The notes: generated by a model from the sequence alone, not told the origin. A stretch of 64,000 bases of DNA from Cellulosimicrobium sp. Marseille-Q4280 (GCF_943181405.1 NZ_CALPBY010000008.1:62001-126000); one strand, 5' to 3'. Shown: positions 17,577-26,870, numbered from the stretch's first letter. A program made the numbers and translations.

Positions 17577-17592
17577 TCTACATCGTTGTAGA
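17577..17592 (+). promoter_or_regulatory. Type B operator before GH27
   Basis: TCTACATCGTTGTAGA is the most symmetric type B site (arms TCTACA / TGTAGA). A TTGACA at 17542-17547 could be the -35 of the GH27 promoter, but no convincing -10 is visible between them. Confidence 0.65.
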
Positions 17593-17647
17593 AGTCGCCT
17601 CGGTCATCGTCGAGAGGTGACCGTCCGCCCGAGAGGGGCCCGCACGC

Positions 17648-18973
17648 ATGCACCGCACCGCGTCCTTGACGCCCCCCATGGGGTGGAACTCCTGGGACAG
17701 CTTCGGCACCACCGTGACCGAGGCCGAGGTCCTGGACAACGCACGCTTCCTCGCCGAGCACATGGCGGGCGCCGGCTGGTCGACCGTCGTCGTCGACATC
17801 CAGTGGTACGAACCGACGGCGCGCGCGGGCGGCTACAACACCGCCGCACCGGTCCTGCTCGACGAGCTCGGCGTCCAGCGCCCGGTCCCCGCGCGGTTCC
17901 CCTCGGCCGCCGACGGCGCCGGCTTCGCGCCGCTCGCCCGCCAGGTCCACGACCTCGGTCTGCGGTTCGGGGTCCACCTCATGCGCGGCATCCCGCGGCG
18001 CGCGGTCGAGGCCGACCTCCCCGTCCCGGGCACCCCGTACCGCACCGGCGAGATCGCCGACCGCTCGAGCACGTGCTCGTGGAACGGCGACAACTACGGC
18101 CTCGACCTCGCCCATCCGGGTGCGCGGGCCTGGCTCGACGCCCAGGTGGGCCGCGTCGTCGGGTGGGGCGTGGACTTCCTCAAGGTCGACGACATGCTCG
18201 CGCCGTACCACGCGGGCGCCGTCGAGGCCCTCGCCGCCGCCGTCGCGCGCGCCGAGGACCGGCACGACCGTGAGGTCGTCCTGTCGCTCTCGCCCGGGAC
18301 CTCGCTGTCCCTCGCGCACCTCGACCACCTCCGCCGGCACGCCGACATGTGGCGCGTGAGCGACGACCTCTGGGACCGCTGGGACGACGTCGAGGCGCAG
18401 CTCGCGCGCCTGGCGCGCTGGGCCCCGCACCAGCGGCCCGGCGCGTGGGCCGACGCCGACATGCTCCCGCTCGGGCGGATCGGCGTGCGCGCCGAGCGCG
18501 GGGAGCCGCGCGACAGCCTCCTCACCGAGGCCGAGCGGCGCACGATGCTCTCGCTCTGGTGCCTCGCGCGCTCGCCGCTGTTCGTCGGCGGGCACCTGCC
18601 CGCGTCCGACGCCGCGACGATCGCCGACCTCACCCGGGCCGACGTGCTCGACGTCCTGAACCGGTCCACGGGCGGGCGCGAGCTGCTGCGCGAGGACGAC
18701 ACGGTCGTGTGGGGCGCCGCCGGCGACCGCACGCTCGACGGCGTCCGCTGGGCCGGGATCTTCTCGACCGCCGGGGCGCCGCGCCGTGTCGTCGTCCCGG
18801 CCGCGTCCGCGGGGCTCGCCGTGACCGCCGACGGCGCGTCCCCGGTCCTCGTGGACGTCTGGACCGGCGAGCGCGTCCCGCTCGTGCCCCCGAGCGCCGC
18901 GACCGGCGGCGACCACCTCGTCGACGTGGAGGTGCCCGCCCACGGCGTGCGCCTCCTGCGTCTCGACCCCTGA
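17648..18973 (+). CDS. GH27-family glycosidase (alpha-galactosidase or beta-L-arabinopyranosidase)
   Basis: A 441-residue cytosolic (beta/alpha)8 enzyme. It begins with the clan-D signature 'LTPPMGWNSWDSFG', has the nucleophile Asp181 in 'FLKVDD', and the candidate acid/base Asp239/240 in 'WRVSDDLWDRW'. 'HPGARAWLDAQVGRVVGWGVDFLK' is another GH27 block, and a C-terminal beta-domain follows. Known GH27 enzymes hydrolyse alpha-D-galactosides or beta-L-arabinopyranosides, which share stereochemistry. The arabinan setting and type B operator favour the second, or a dual activity, but this is inference. No signal peptide is present; the upstream ribosome site is GAGAGGGG. Confidence 0.78.
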   Translation: MHRTASLTPPMGWNSWDSFGTTVTEAEVLDNARFLAEHMAGAGWSTVVVDIQWYEPTARAGGYNTAAPVLLDELGVQRPVPARFPSAADGAGFAPLARQVHDLGLRFGVHLMRGIPRRAVEADLPVPGTPYRTGEIADRSSTCSWNGDNYGLDLAHPGARAWLDAQVGRVVGWGVDFLKVDDMLAPYHAGAVEALAAAVARAEDRHDREVVLSLSPGTSLSLAHLDHLRRHADMWRVSDDLWDRWDDVEAQLARLARWAPHQRPGAWADADMLPLGRIGVRAERGEPRDSLLTEAERRTMLSLWCLARSPLFVGGHLPASDAATIADLTRADVLDVLNRSTGGRELLREDDTVVWGAAGDRTLDGVRWAGIFSTAGAPRRVVVPAASAGLAVTADGASPVLVDVWTGERVPLVPPSAATGGDHLVDVEVPAHGVRLLRLDP

Positions 18974-19065
18974 CCCAGCACCCGACCACGGCGGGCCGTC
19001 ACGACGGGCCGTCACGACCGACACCCGCGACCGACCGTCGCGACCGCACCGTCCCGGAGGACCCC

Positions 19066-20577
19066 ATGCACGCCGCCACCGTCACGCTCGACCCGGCCTT
19101 CGTCGTCGGGCCCGTCCGCCCCCGGACCTTCGGCTCGTTCGTCGAGCACCTCGGCCGCTGCGTCTACACGGGCATCCACGACCCGGGCCACCCGACCGCC
19201 GACGCGGACGGGTTCCGCGGCGACGTCCTCGACCTCACGCGCGAGCTCGGCGTGACGACCGTGCGCTACCCGGGCGGCAACTTCGTGTCGGGCTACCGGT
19301 GGGAGGACGGCATCGGTCCGGTCGACGCCCGCCCGACGCGTCTCGACCTCGCGTGGCACTCGAGCGACCCGAACACCGTCGGCGTCGACGAGTTCATGCG
19401 GTGGGCCGCGAAGGCCGGCGTCGAGCCGATGATGGCCGTCAACCTCGGTACGCGCGGCGTGCAGGAGGCGCTCGACCTGCTCGAGTACTGCAACGTCCCG
19501 GGCGGCTCCTTCTGGTCGGACCGACGCCGCGCGAACGGGGTCGAGGAGCCCTACCGCATCCGCATGTGGTGCCTCGGCAACGAGATGGACGGCCCGTGGC
19601 AGATCGGGCACAAGACGCCGCAGGAGTACGGCCGGCTCGCGGCCGAGACCGCACGCGCGATGCGCATGATGGACCCGGGGGTGGAGCTCGTGGTCTGCGG
19701 CTCGTCGAGCTCCGACATGCCGACGTTCGGCGAGTGGGAGCGGGTCGTGCTCACGGAGGCGTACGAGCACGTCGACCACGTCTCGGCGCACGCCTACTAC
19801 TGGGAGGAGGACGGCGACCTCGCGTCGTTCCTCGCCTCGGCCGTGGACATGGACCACTTCGTGGAGTCCGTCGCCGCCACCGCCGACCAGGTGCGCGCCG
19901 CAGGCAAGCACACCAAGCGGATCACCATCTCGTTCGACGAGTGGAACGTCTGGTACCAGAAGCGCGCCGAGTCGCGGCCGCCGTCGGGCGACGACTGGCC
20001 CGTCGCACCCGTCCTGCTCGAGGACCGCTACAACGTCGCGGACGCGGTCGTCGTGGGCAACCTGCTCGTCTCGCTGCTGCGCAACACCGACCGGGTGCAC
20101 GCGGCGTCGCTCGCCCAGCTCGTCAACGTCATCGCGCCGATCATGACCGAGCCGGGCGGCCGGTCCTGGCGCCAGACGACGTTCCACCCGTTCGCCCTCA
20201 CCGCGCGCCACGCGGCCGGCGACGTGCTGCGCGTCGCGGTGCAGTCGCCCGCGGAGGAGACGGCCCGCTTCGGCGACGTCCCCGTGCTCGACGCCGTCGC
20301 GACGCACGACCCCGGGACCGGCGACGTCGTGCTGTTCGCGGTGAACCGCTCGACGACCCGCGCGGTCGACCTCGACGTCGACCTGCGCGGCTTCCCGGGC
20401 CTGCGCCTCGTCGAGGCGCTCACGCTCTCCAACCCGGACCACACGTGGCAGGCGACCGCCGACGACGCGACGAGCGTCGTCCCGGTCGTGAACACGTCGG
20501 CCAAGGTCGCGGACGACCGCGCCCGCGCCGAGCTCCCCGCCGTCTCGTGGTCCGTGCTGCGGCTGGCGCGCGCGTGA
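19066..20577 (+). CDS. Cytosolic GH51 alpha-L-arabinofuranosidase (second copy)
   Basis: A 503-residue enzyme with acid/base Glu173 ('LGNEMDG') and nucleophile Glu292 ('FDEWNVW'). 'FGSFVEHLGRCVYTGIHDPGHPTAD' and 'RYPGGNFVSGY' align it with the GH51 at 8571, a likely paralogue. ATG 19066 has GGAGG 5 bases upstream. It follows GH27 by 92 bases and overlaps the next GH43 gene (GTGA), so the three form one operon controlled from the type B region. No signal peptide; it would act on imported oligomers. Confidence 0.95.
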   Translation: MHAATVTLDPAFVVGPVRPRTFGSFVEHLGRCVYTGIHDPGHPTADADGFRGDVLDLTRELGVTTVRYPGGNFVSGYRWEDGIGPVDARPTRLDLAWHSSDPNTVGVDEFMRWAAKAGVEPMMAVNLGTRGVQEALDLLEYCNVPGGSFWSDRRRANGVEEPYRIRMWCLGNEMDGPWQIGHKTPQEYGRLAAETARAMRMMDPGVELVVCGSSSSDMPTFGEWERVVLTEAYEHVDHVSAHAYYWEEDGDLASFLASAVDMDHFVESVAATADQVRAAGKHTKRITISFDEWNVWYQKRAESRPPSGDDWPVAPVLLEDRYNVADAVVVGNLLVSLLRNTDRVHAASLAQLVNVIAPIMTEPGGRSWRQTTFHPFALTARHAAGDVLRVAVQSPAEETARFGDVPVLDAVATHDPGTGDVVLFAVNRSTTRAVDLDVDLRGFPGLRLVEALTLSNPDHTWQATADDATSVVPVVNTSAKVADDRARAELPAVSWSVLRLARA

Positions 20578-21647
20578 GCGGAGCCCGGGTGGCGCGGCGG
20601 CGCGCGCGACCGGCCGTCGTCGTGCCGGCGGTCGTCGTCGCCGTCGTGCTCGTGGTCGGCGCCGTGCTCGCCGTCGTGCGCCCGTGGGAGCCCGTGACGG
20701 GGACGGCGATCCCGGCGACGGGTGACGTGCGGGTGCACGACCCGGCGCTGGTCGCCGGCGCGGACGGCGAGCCCTGGTTCGTCTACTCGACGGGCGACGT
20801 GCGCGTGGGCTTCGGCTCCCCGCAGGTCCGCCGGTCCGACGACGCGGGGCGGACCTGGCAGGACGCGGGGACCGCGTGGGACGCGAGCGGCGACCCGCAG
20901 TGGGTGCGGGACGAGATCGACGGCGTCGAGAACTACTGGGCGCCGGAGGTCGTCGAGCACGACGGGACCTGGTACCTCTACTACTCGGCGTCGACGTTCG
21001 GGTCGAACAACTCGGCGATCGGCGTCGCGACCGGGTCGACGATCGACCCGGCGGACCCGGGCTACGGGTGGACGGACCAGGGCGTCGTCGTGCGGTCGCG
21101 GCCGGGCGAGGACGACTTCAACGCGATCGACCCGACGGTCGTCGAGGACGCGGACGGCGAGCCGTGGCTGTTCTTCGGCTCGTTCTGGGGCGGCATCCAG
21201 GCCGTGCCGATCGAGTGGCCGAGCGGCAAGCCCGCCGAGGGCGCGGAGCCGGTGACGGTCGCGTCGCGGTCGGGCGTGCCGGACAACGCGATCGAGGCGC
21301 CGGCGCTGCTCGAGCGGGACGGCTGGTACTACCTCTTCGTGTCGTGGGACTCGTGCTGCCGCGGGACGGACTCGACGTACCGGATCGCCGTCGGGCGCTC
21401 GCGCGACGTCTCCGGACCGTTCCTCGACGCCGAGGGGCAGGACATGGCCCTCGGAGGCGGGACCGAGCTCCTCGCGTCGGACGGCTGGGCGATCGGCCCG
21501 GGTGGGCAGTCGCTGTCTGCCGGAGGAGGGGCGGACGTGCTCGCGTTCCACTACTACGACGAGCGCGAGGGCGGTGACTTCCGGCTCGCCCTGCACGAGC
21601 TCGGCTGGACCGACGACGGCTGGCCCCGGGCGGCGCCGATCGGGTGA
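20574..21647 (+). CDS. Membrane-anchored arabinan endo-1,5-alpha-L-arabinosidase-like GH43
   Basis: A 357-residue protein starting at GTG 20574 inside the GH51 stop (GTG 20589 is an alternative). A positively charged N-terminus and a long uninterrupted Val/Ala segment (about residues 14-36) look like an uncleaved signal anchor, placing the enzyme on the outer face of the membrane. Base Asp56 ('VHDPALV'), 'YWAPEVVEHDGTWYLYYSASTFG', 'FNAIDPT' and acid Glu241 ('NAIEAPALL') identify an endo-arabinanase-like GH43, close to the secreted enzyme at 6762. It lacks the Ig-like domain and the C-terminal module of that protein. Confidence 0.85.
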   Translation: MSGARVARRRARPAVVVPAVVVAVVLVVGAVLAVVRPWEPVTGTAIPATGDVRVHDPALVAGADGEPWFVYSTGDVRVGFGSPQVRRSDDAGRTWQDAGTAWDASGDPQWVRDEIDGVENYWAPEVVEHDGTWYLYYSASTFGSNNSAIGVATGSTIDPADPGYGWTDQGVVVRSRPGEDDFNAIDPTVVEDADGEPWLFFGSFWGGIQAVPIEWPSGKPAEGAEPVTVASRSGVPDNAIEAPALLERDGWYYLFVSWDSCCRGTDSTYRIAVGRSRDVSGPFLDAEGQDMALGGGTELLASDGWAIGPGGQSLSAGGGADVLAFHYYDEREGGDFRLALHELGWTDDGWPRAAPIG

Positions 21648-21731
21648 ATTCGGGGCGCGTGACGGCACGTCAGGCGTGCCGCGGCACGGTCGTGATCCAA
21701 CCGTGACCGGAATGACTTTCCCCGGAGAGCG

Positions 21732-21775
21732 TGTGAGCGCTAACATCTCAGCCCAGGGGGGTGTTAGCGTTCACA
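21732..21775 (+). promoter_or_regulatory. Paired type A operators before the CUT2 importer
   Basis: TGTGAGCGCTAACA (21732-21745) and TGTTAGCGTTCACA (21762-21775) are centred 30 bases apart, about three helical turns, so two repressor dimers could sit on the same face. The first overlaps a -10-like TAACAT (21741). The intergenic region 21648-22025 holds only these sites and the promoter candidate listed next. Confidence 0.72.
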
Positions 21776-21887
21776 TTCGAGTCTGGCGAGCAGGGTGCTG
21801 GTTCGTCGGCGGGTCGCGTGGGCCGGAGAGTCGTCGGGTGGCCCGAAAGGGTTACCGAACGGTGATCCGACAGGCGGCCTCAGGGGC

Positions 21888-21916
21888 TTGCGGTGGGCTG
21901 GTGACACCGCTAGACA
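21888..21916 (+). promoter_or_regulatory. Candidate promoter for the CUT2 operon
   Basis: TTGCGG (21888-21893) and TAGACA (21911-21916) are separated by 17 bases, 110 bases before the binding-protein ATG. It lies downstream of the type A operators, so either these repress by roadblock from upstream or another promoter overlaps them. Confidence 0.4.
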
Positions 21917-22025
21917 TGGACACATCTGAACACGTACGAACAAGAGTCAACAGCCCGATGAAGGGCTGGCACGACAGAACGGGACCTCGGCACGGCGCCG
22001 GGGGCCGCATCTCAAGGAGGAGAGC

Positions 22026-23036
22026 ATGTTCAGCACGACGAAGGCGCGCACGCGCCTGACCGGAGTCCTCGCCGGCGCGGCGGTCCTCGCCCTCGCGGCG
22101 TGCAGCAGCGGCAGCGACACGGGCGACGACGGCACCGCGGACAGCGGGGGCGGCAGCGGCGACACGATCTCCGTCGGCTTCTCGCAGGTCGGCGCCGAGT
22201 CCGGCTGGCGCGCGGCGAACACCAAGTCCATCCAGGACACCCTCACCGCGGAGAACGGGTTCGACCTGAAGTTCTCCGACGCGCAGCAGAAGCAGGAGAA
22301 CCAGATCCAGGCGATCCGGTCCTACATCGCGCAGGGCGTCGACGTCATCGCGTTCTCCCCGGTCGTCGAGTCCGGCTGGGACTCGGTGCTCGAGGAGGCC
22401 AAGCAGGCCGGCATCCCCGTGGTCCTCACCGACCGCGCCGTGGACTCCGAGGACGAGACGCTCTACGAGTCGTTCATCGGGTCGGACTTCGTCCTCGAGG
22501 GCGAGATGGCCGGCGAGTGGGTCTCCGAGAACCTCGCCACCGAGCCGATCAACGTCGTCGAGCTCCAGGGCACGACGGGTGCCGCACCGGCGATCGACCG
22601 CAAGACCGGCTTCGAGGACGCCACGGCCGACAACCCCAACGTGACGATCATCGACTCCCAGACCGGCAACTTCACGCGTGCCGAGGGCAAGACGGTCATG
22701 GAGGGCTTCCTCCAGGCGCACGACGACATCGACCTCGTCTACGCGCACAACGACGACATGGGTCTCGGCGCCATCGAGGCCATCGAGGCCGCCGGCCTCG
22801 TGCCGGGCGAGGACATCAAGATCGTGACGATCGACGCGGTCAAGGACGGCATGCAGGCCCTCGCCGACGGCAAGATCAACTTCATCGTCGAGTGCAACCC
22901 GCTGCTCGGCCCGGACCTCGCCGACATCATCAAGAAGGTCGTCGCCGGCGAGGAGGTCGAGAAGCGCATCGTGGTCGAGGACCAGTCCTTCACGCAGGAG
23001 CAGGCGATCGAGGCCCTGCCGACCCGCGAGTACTGA
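22026..23036 (+). CDS. ytfQ: CUT2 ABC sugar-binding lipoprotein, YtfQ-like
   Basis: A 336-residue periplasmic-binding-protein fold (family 2). The signal peptide ends in a good lipobox, 'LALAACSSG', followed by an Asp/Gly/Ser linker. 'VGFSQVGAESGWRAANT' is the YtfQ hallmark; E. coli YtfQ binds galactofuranose. 'QIQAIRSYIAQGVDVIAFSPVVESGWD' and 'VYAHNDDMGLGAIEAIEAAG' are also characteristic. Start ATG 22026 follows AAGGAGGAGAGC. In this island the natural ligand may be L-arabinofuranose or L-arabinose rather than galactofuranose (inference). Type A operators lie upstream, matching araBDA. Confidence 0.88.
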   Translation: MFSTTKARTRLTGVLAGAAVLALAACSSGSDTGDDGTADSGGGSGDTISVGFSQVGAESGWRAANTKSIQDTLTAENGFDLKFSDAQQKQENQIQAIRSYIAQGVDVIAFSPVVESGWDSVLEEAKQAGIPVVLTDRAVDSEDETLYESFIGSDFVLEGEMAGEWVSENLATEPINVVELQGTTGAAPAIDRKTGFEDATADNPNVTIIDSQTGNFTRAEGKTVMEGFLQAHDDIDLVYAHNDDMGLGAIEAIEAAGLVPGEDIKIVTIDAVKDGMQALADGKINFIVECNPLLGPDLADIIKKVVAGEEVEKRIVVEDQSFTQEQAIEALPTREY

Positions 23037-23167
23037 TCCCGGCGGAGCGCGCGAGCCCTGCGGGGTTCCCGCCCCGGGGAGAGCGCGGTAGCGTTCCCCC
23101 ACCCCGAGGACCGGCTGCGCGCCGGGAGCCCACCGAGGCCCCGGCGCGCGGCCGCCCAACCAGGCCC

Positions 23168-23189
23168 GGCCGGTCGACGTCGACCGGCC
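23168..23189 (+). promoter_or_regulatory. 22-bp perfect palindrome between ytfQ and ytfR
   Basis: GGCCGGTCGACGTCGACCGG plus CC reads the same on both strands. In mRNA it could fold as a stem in the 179-base gap between binding-protein and ATPase genes, where partial termination or mRNA protection commonly raises binding-protein levels. Confidence 0.55.
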
Positions 23190-23215
23190 GCCGTCGACCG
23201 CACGGAAGGTCAGCG

Positions 23216-24757
23216 ATGACAACCCCCAGCCCGGACGGTCCGCCCGTCGTCGAGATGACCGGGATCTCCATCGAGTTCCCCGGCGTCAAGGCGCTCGACG
23301 GCGTGGACCTCACCCTGCGCCCCGGCGAGGTGCACGCCCTCATGGGCGAGAACGGCGCCGGCAAGTCCACGCTCATCAAGGCGCTCACCGGTGTCTACTC
23401 GATCGACTCCGGACGCATCGTCGTCGACGGTGTCGAGCACACGTTCTCCGGGCCGGGCGAGGCCCAGTCGGCGGGCGTCTCGCCGGTGTACCAGGAGGTC
23501 AACCTCTGCGAGAACCTCTCCGTCGCCGAGAACATCATGCTCGGCCACGAGGCTCGCCGGTTCGGGGCCATCGACTGGCGCGCGACGCGGCGCCGCGCGG
23601 GTGACATGCTGGCGCGGCTCAACCTCGGCATCGACCCCGCGTCGTCGCTCTCCGCGCACTCGCTCGCCGTGCAGCAGCTCGTCGCCATCTGCCGTGCCCT
23701 CGTCGTGGACGTGAAGGTGCTCATCCTCGACGAGCCGACGTCGAGCCTCGACGCGGACGAGGTCGCCCAGCTCTTCGCCGTCGTCCGGCGCCTGCGGGAC
23801 GAGGGCGTGGCGATCCTCTTCGTCTCGCACTTCCTCGAGCAGGTCTACGAGATCTCCGACCGCATGACGGTGCTGCGCAACGGAAAGCTCGTCGGCGAGT
23901 ACCGCACCGCAGAGCTCCCGCGGCTCGAGCTCGTGTCGAAGATGATCGGCACGTCCCTCGAGGTGCTGTCCGCGCTCGAGGAGACCCCCAAGCGCTCGGT
24001 CGCCGACAACGCCGACGTCACGCCCTTCGTCCAGGCCGTGGGTCTCGGCCGCAAGGGGTCCGTCCAGCCGTTCGACCTCGACGTCTACCCGGGCGAGGTC
24101 GTCGGGCTCGCGGGCCTGCTGGGCTCGGGGCGCACCGAGCTCGCGCGGCTCCTCGCCGGGGCCGACCACGCGGACACCGGGCAGACGGTCGTCGAGGGCT
24201 CGCCGGTGCGCCTTCGGACGCCGCGCGCCGCGATGCAGCGGAAGATCGCGTTCTCGTCGGAGCACCGCAAGGCCGAGGGCATCGTCGGCGACCTGACGAT
24301 CCGCGAGAACATCATCCTCGGCATCCAGGCCGAGCGCGGCTGGCTGCGACGGGTCCCCACGCGCCAGGCCGACGAGCTCGTGACGAAGTACATGGACGCG
24401 CTGTCCATCCGGCCCGCCAACCCGGACGCGCTGATCAAGAACCTGTCCGGCGGCAACCAGCAGAAGGTCCTGCTGGCGCGGTGGCTCGCGACGGCGCCGA
24501 GGCTGCTCATCCTCGACGAGCCCACGCGCGGCATCGACGTCGGCGCGAAGGCGGAGATCCAGAAGCTCGTGGCGCAGCTCGCGAGCGAGGGCATGTCGGT
24601 CGTGTTCATCTCGGCCGAGCTCGAGGAGGTGCTGCGGCTCAGCCACCGCATCGCCGTCCTGCGCGACCGCAGGAAGGTCGCGGAGATCACCAACGACGAC
24701 GACGTCACGGTCGAGGACGTCGTCGAGCTCATCGCGAGCGGAGGATCCGACTCATGA
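23216..24757 (+). CDS. ytfR: CUT2 ABC ATPase with two nucleotide-binding domains, YtfR-like
   Basis: A 513-residue tandem ATPase. Domain 1 has Walker A 'GENGAGKSTLIKAL' (about residue 44) and Walker B 'VLILDEPTSSLD'. Domain 2 has a degenerate Walker A 'GLLGSGRTELARLL', signature 'NLSGGNQQKVLLARW' and Walker B 'LLILDEPTRGIDVG'. As in other CUT2 ATPases, domain 1 lacks a standard LSGGQ ('LSAHSLAVQQLVAI') while domain 2 keeps it. ATG 23216 is preceded by GGAAGG. The stop overlaps the first permease (ATGA). Confidence 0.92.
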   Translation: MTTPSPDGPPVVEMTGISIEFPGVKALDGVDLTLRPGEVHALMGENGAGKSTLIKALTGVYSIDSGRIVVDGVEHTFSGPGEAQSAGVSPVYQEVNLCENLSVAENIMLGHEARRFGAIDWRATRRRAGDMLARLNLGIDPASSLSAHSLAVQQLVAICRALVVDVKVLILDEPTSSLDADEVAQLFAVVRRLRDEGVAILFVSHFLEQVYEISDRMTVLRNGKLVGEYRTAELPRLELVSKMIGTSLEVLSALEETPKRSVADNADVTPFVQAVGLGRKGSVQPFDLDVYPGEVVGLAGLLGSGRTELARLLAGADHADTGQTVVEGSPVRLRTPRAAMQRKIAFSSEHRKAEGIVGDLTIRENIILGIQAERGWLRRVPTRQADELVTKYMDALSIRPANPDALIKNLSGGNQQKVLLARWLATAPRLLILDEPTRGIDVGAKAEIQKLVAQLASEGMSVVFISAELEEVLRLSHRIAVLRDRRKVAEITNDDDVTVEDVVELIASGGSDS

Positions 24758-25812
24758 CCGCCACGACGCCCACCGTGCGCCGCGTCACCCAGCACCGCCT
24801 GTTCTGGCCGCTGGTCGCCCTGGCCGTGCTGCTCGTGGCCAACGCGATCAACCGGCCGAGCTTCCTGTCGGTCAGCGTCCGCGACGGTCACCTGGAGGGC
24901 TCCCTCGTCCTGCTGCTGAAGAACGGAGCGCCGCTCCTGCTCGTCGCCCTCGGGATGACGCTCGTCATCGCCACGCGCGGCATCGACCTGTCGGTCGGCG
25001 CGGTCGTCGCGATCTCGGGAGCGGTCGCGCTGACCTTCATCGCCTCGTCGCCCGACCCGGGCAGCGTCACGACCGTGCTCGTCGCCATGGGGCTCGCCCT
25101 GGCGCTGTCGTTCGTCCTCGGGCTCTGGAACGGGTTCCTCGTCGCGGTCGTCGGCATCCAGCCCATCATCGCGACGCTCGTCCTCATGATGGCGGGCCGT
25201 GGCATCGCGATGCTCATCACGGGCGGGCAGATCACCACCGTGACGAGCGCGCCGTTCAAGACGCTCGGCTCGGGCTTCTGGCTCGGCCTGCCGGTTGCCG
25301 TGCTCGTCGCCGGAGCGGTCTTCGCGGCCGTAGCGGTCCTCACCCGACGGACCGCGCTCGGGATGCTCATCGAGTCCGTCGGCATCAACCCGGCCGCGAG
25401 CCGCCTCGCGGGCGTGCGCTCGCGCAGCATCATCTGGACGGTCTACGCGGTGTGCTCGCTCTTCGCGGGGCTCGCCGGGCTCATGATCTCGTCCGGCACG
25501 ATGGCCGCCGACGCGAACAACGCCGGCCTGTTCATCGAGCTCGACGCGATCCTCGCCGTCGTCATCGGGGGCACGTCGCTGGCGGGCGGCAAGTTCTCGC
25601 TGTCGGGGACGCTCGTCGGCGTCCTCATCATCCAGACGCTGACCTTCACCGTGACGCTGCTCGGCATCTCCCCGTCCGTGACGCCGCTGTTCAAGGCCGT
25701 CGTGGTCATCGCCGTGTGCCTCGCGCAGTCCCCGGTGGTCCGCGACAAGCTCGCGGCACGCCGTCGGCGTGCCGCGCCGAACGCGGCCGTGGCCGCGGAG
25801 GTGGGTGCCTGA
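24754..25812 (+). CDS. ytfT: CUT2 ABC permease, YtfT-like
   Basis: A 352-residue inner-membrane permease with eight to ten hydrophobic segments. 'LVIATRGIDLSVGAVVAISGA' and 'LDAILAVVIGGTSLAGGKFSLSGT' are signatures of the BPD_transp_2 family. Translation is coupled to ytfR by an ATGA overlap. It forms the membrane pore with the protein at 25812. Order and similarity to YtfT suggest import of a pentofuranose or galactofuranose-like sugar. Confidence 0.9.
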   Translation: MTATTPTVRRVTQHRLFWPLVALAVLLVANAINRPSFLSVSVRDGHLEGSLVLLLKNGAPLLLVALGMTLVIATRGIDLSVGAVVAISGAVALTFIASSPDPGSVTTVLVAMGLALALSFVLGLWNGFLVAVVGIQPIIATLVLMMAGRGIAMLITGGQITTVTSAPFKTLGSGFWLGLPVAVLVAGAVFAAVAVLTRRTALGMLIESVGINPAASRLAGVRSRSIIWTVYAVCSLFAGLAGLMISSGTMAADANNAGLFIELDAILAVVIGGTSLAGGKFSLSGTLVGVLIIQTLTFTVTLLGISPSVTPLFKAVVVIAVCLAQSPVVRDKLAARRRRAAPNAAVAAEVGA

Positions 25813-26870
25813 TGGCCGCCGTCCAGACTCCTGCTCCGACCTCGTCGTCCGGCCCTCGGGGTACCGGACCAGCCACCACCGGAGGCCGCCCGACCATGGC
25901 AGCGCGACTCGGTCGGTTCCGCCTGGACCGGCGCTACCTGCCGGTCCTCGGAACGCTCGTCGTCCTCGTCCTCATGCTCGTCGTGGGCGGCAGCCGCTAC
26001 GAGAACTTCCTCTCGGCGCGCGTGATCTCGAACCTGTTCATCAACAACTCGTTCCTCATCGTGCTCGCCGTCGGCATGACCTTCGTGATCCTCACGGGTG
26101 GCATCGACCTGTCCGTCGGCGCGGTCGTCGCGCTCTCGGGCATCACGACGGCGTCGCTCCTGCAGAGCGGCTGGCCCGTCGCGGTCGTCATCGCGATCTC
26201 GGTGCTGATCGGCACCGTCCTCGGCCTCGTGGTCGGGCTCATGGTGCACGTGTTCGAGATCCAACCATTCATCGCCACGCTGGCCGCGATGTTCCTCGCG
26301 CGCGGCCTGTGCTACGTCATCAGCCTCCAGTCCATCCCCATCACGGACGAGTCGTTCGTCGCGCTCGCGAGCTGGAGCCGCGAGTTCGGCGACGGCTGGC
26401 GGATCACGACGGCCGTCGTCATCGCGCTGCTCGTCGTGGCGATCGCCTTCTACGTCCTGCACTACACGCAGTTCGGCCGCACGGTCTACGCGATCGGCGG
26501 CGGCGAGCAGTCGGCGATGCTCATGGGTCTTCCCGTCGCGCGCACGAAGGTGCTCGTGTACGTGGTGAGCGGCACGTGCGCCGGCATCGGCGGCCTGCTG
26601 TTCGCGATGTTCTCCCGGTCGGGCTACTCGCTGACCGGTGTGGGCATGGAGCTCGACGCGATCGCCGCCGTGGTCATCGGCGGCACGCTCCTCACGGGCG
26701 GTACCGGCTTCGTGCTCGGCTCCGTCCTCGGCGTGCTCGTGCTCGGTCTGATCCAGACGATCATCACCTTCGAGGGCACGCTGTCCTCCTGGTGGACGAA
26801 GATCGTCATCGGCGTGCTGCTCCTGGTCTTCGTGATCCTGCAGCGCGTGCTCGTCGTCAGACGGCGGTGA
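25812..26870 (+). CDS. yjfF: CUT2 ABC permease, YjfF-like
   Basis: A 352-residue permease and partner of the preceding gene, with which it overlaps by one base (TGATG). About 35 polar residues precede the first helix. 'VILTGGIDLSVGAVVALSGIT' and 'LDAIAAVVIGGTLLTGGTGFVLG' are family signatures, along with 'IQPFIATLAAMFLARGLCYV', typical of YjfF. It is the last gene of the four-gene importer operon. The 276 bases after it hold no clear terminator but carry the operators for the next gene. Confidence 0.9.
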   Translation: MAAVQTPAPTSSSGPRGTGPATTGGRPTMAARLGRFRLDRRYLPVLGTLVVLVLMLVVGGSRYENFLSARVISNLFINNSFLIVLAVGMTFVILTGGIDLSVGAVVALSGITTASLLQSGWPVAVVIAISVLIGTVLGLVVGLMVHVFEIQPFIATLAAMFLARGLCYVISLQSIPITDESFVALASWSREFGDGWRITTAVVIALLVVAIAFYVLHYTQFGRTVYAIGGGEQSAMLMGLPVARTKVLVYVVSGTCAGIGGLLFAMFSRSGYSLTGVGMELDAIAAVVIGGTLLTGGTGFVLGSVLGVLVLGLIQTIITFEGTLSSWWTKIVIGVLLLVFVILQRVLVVRRR

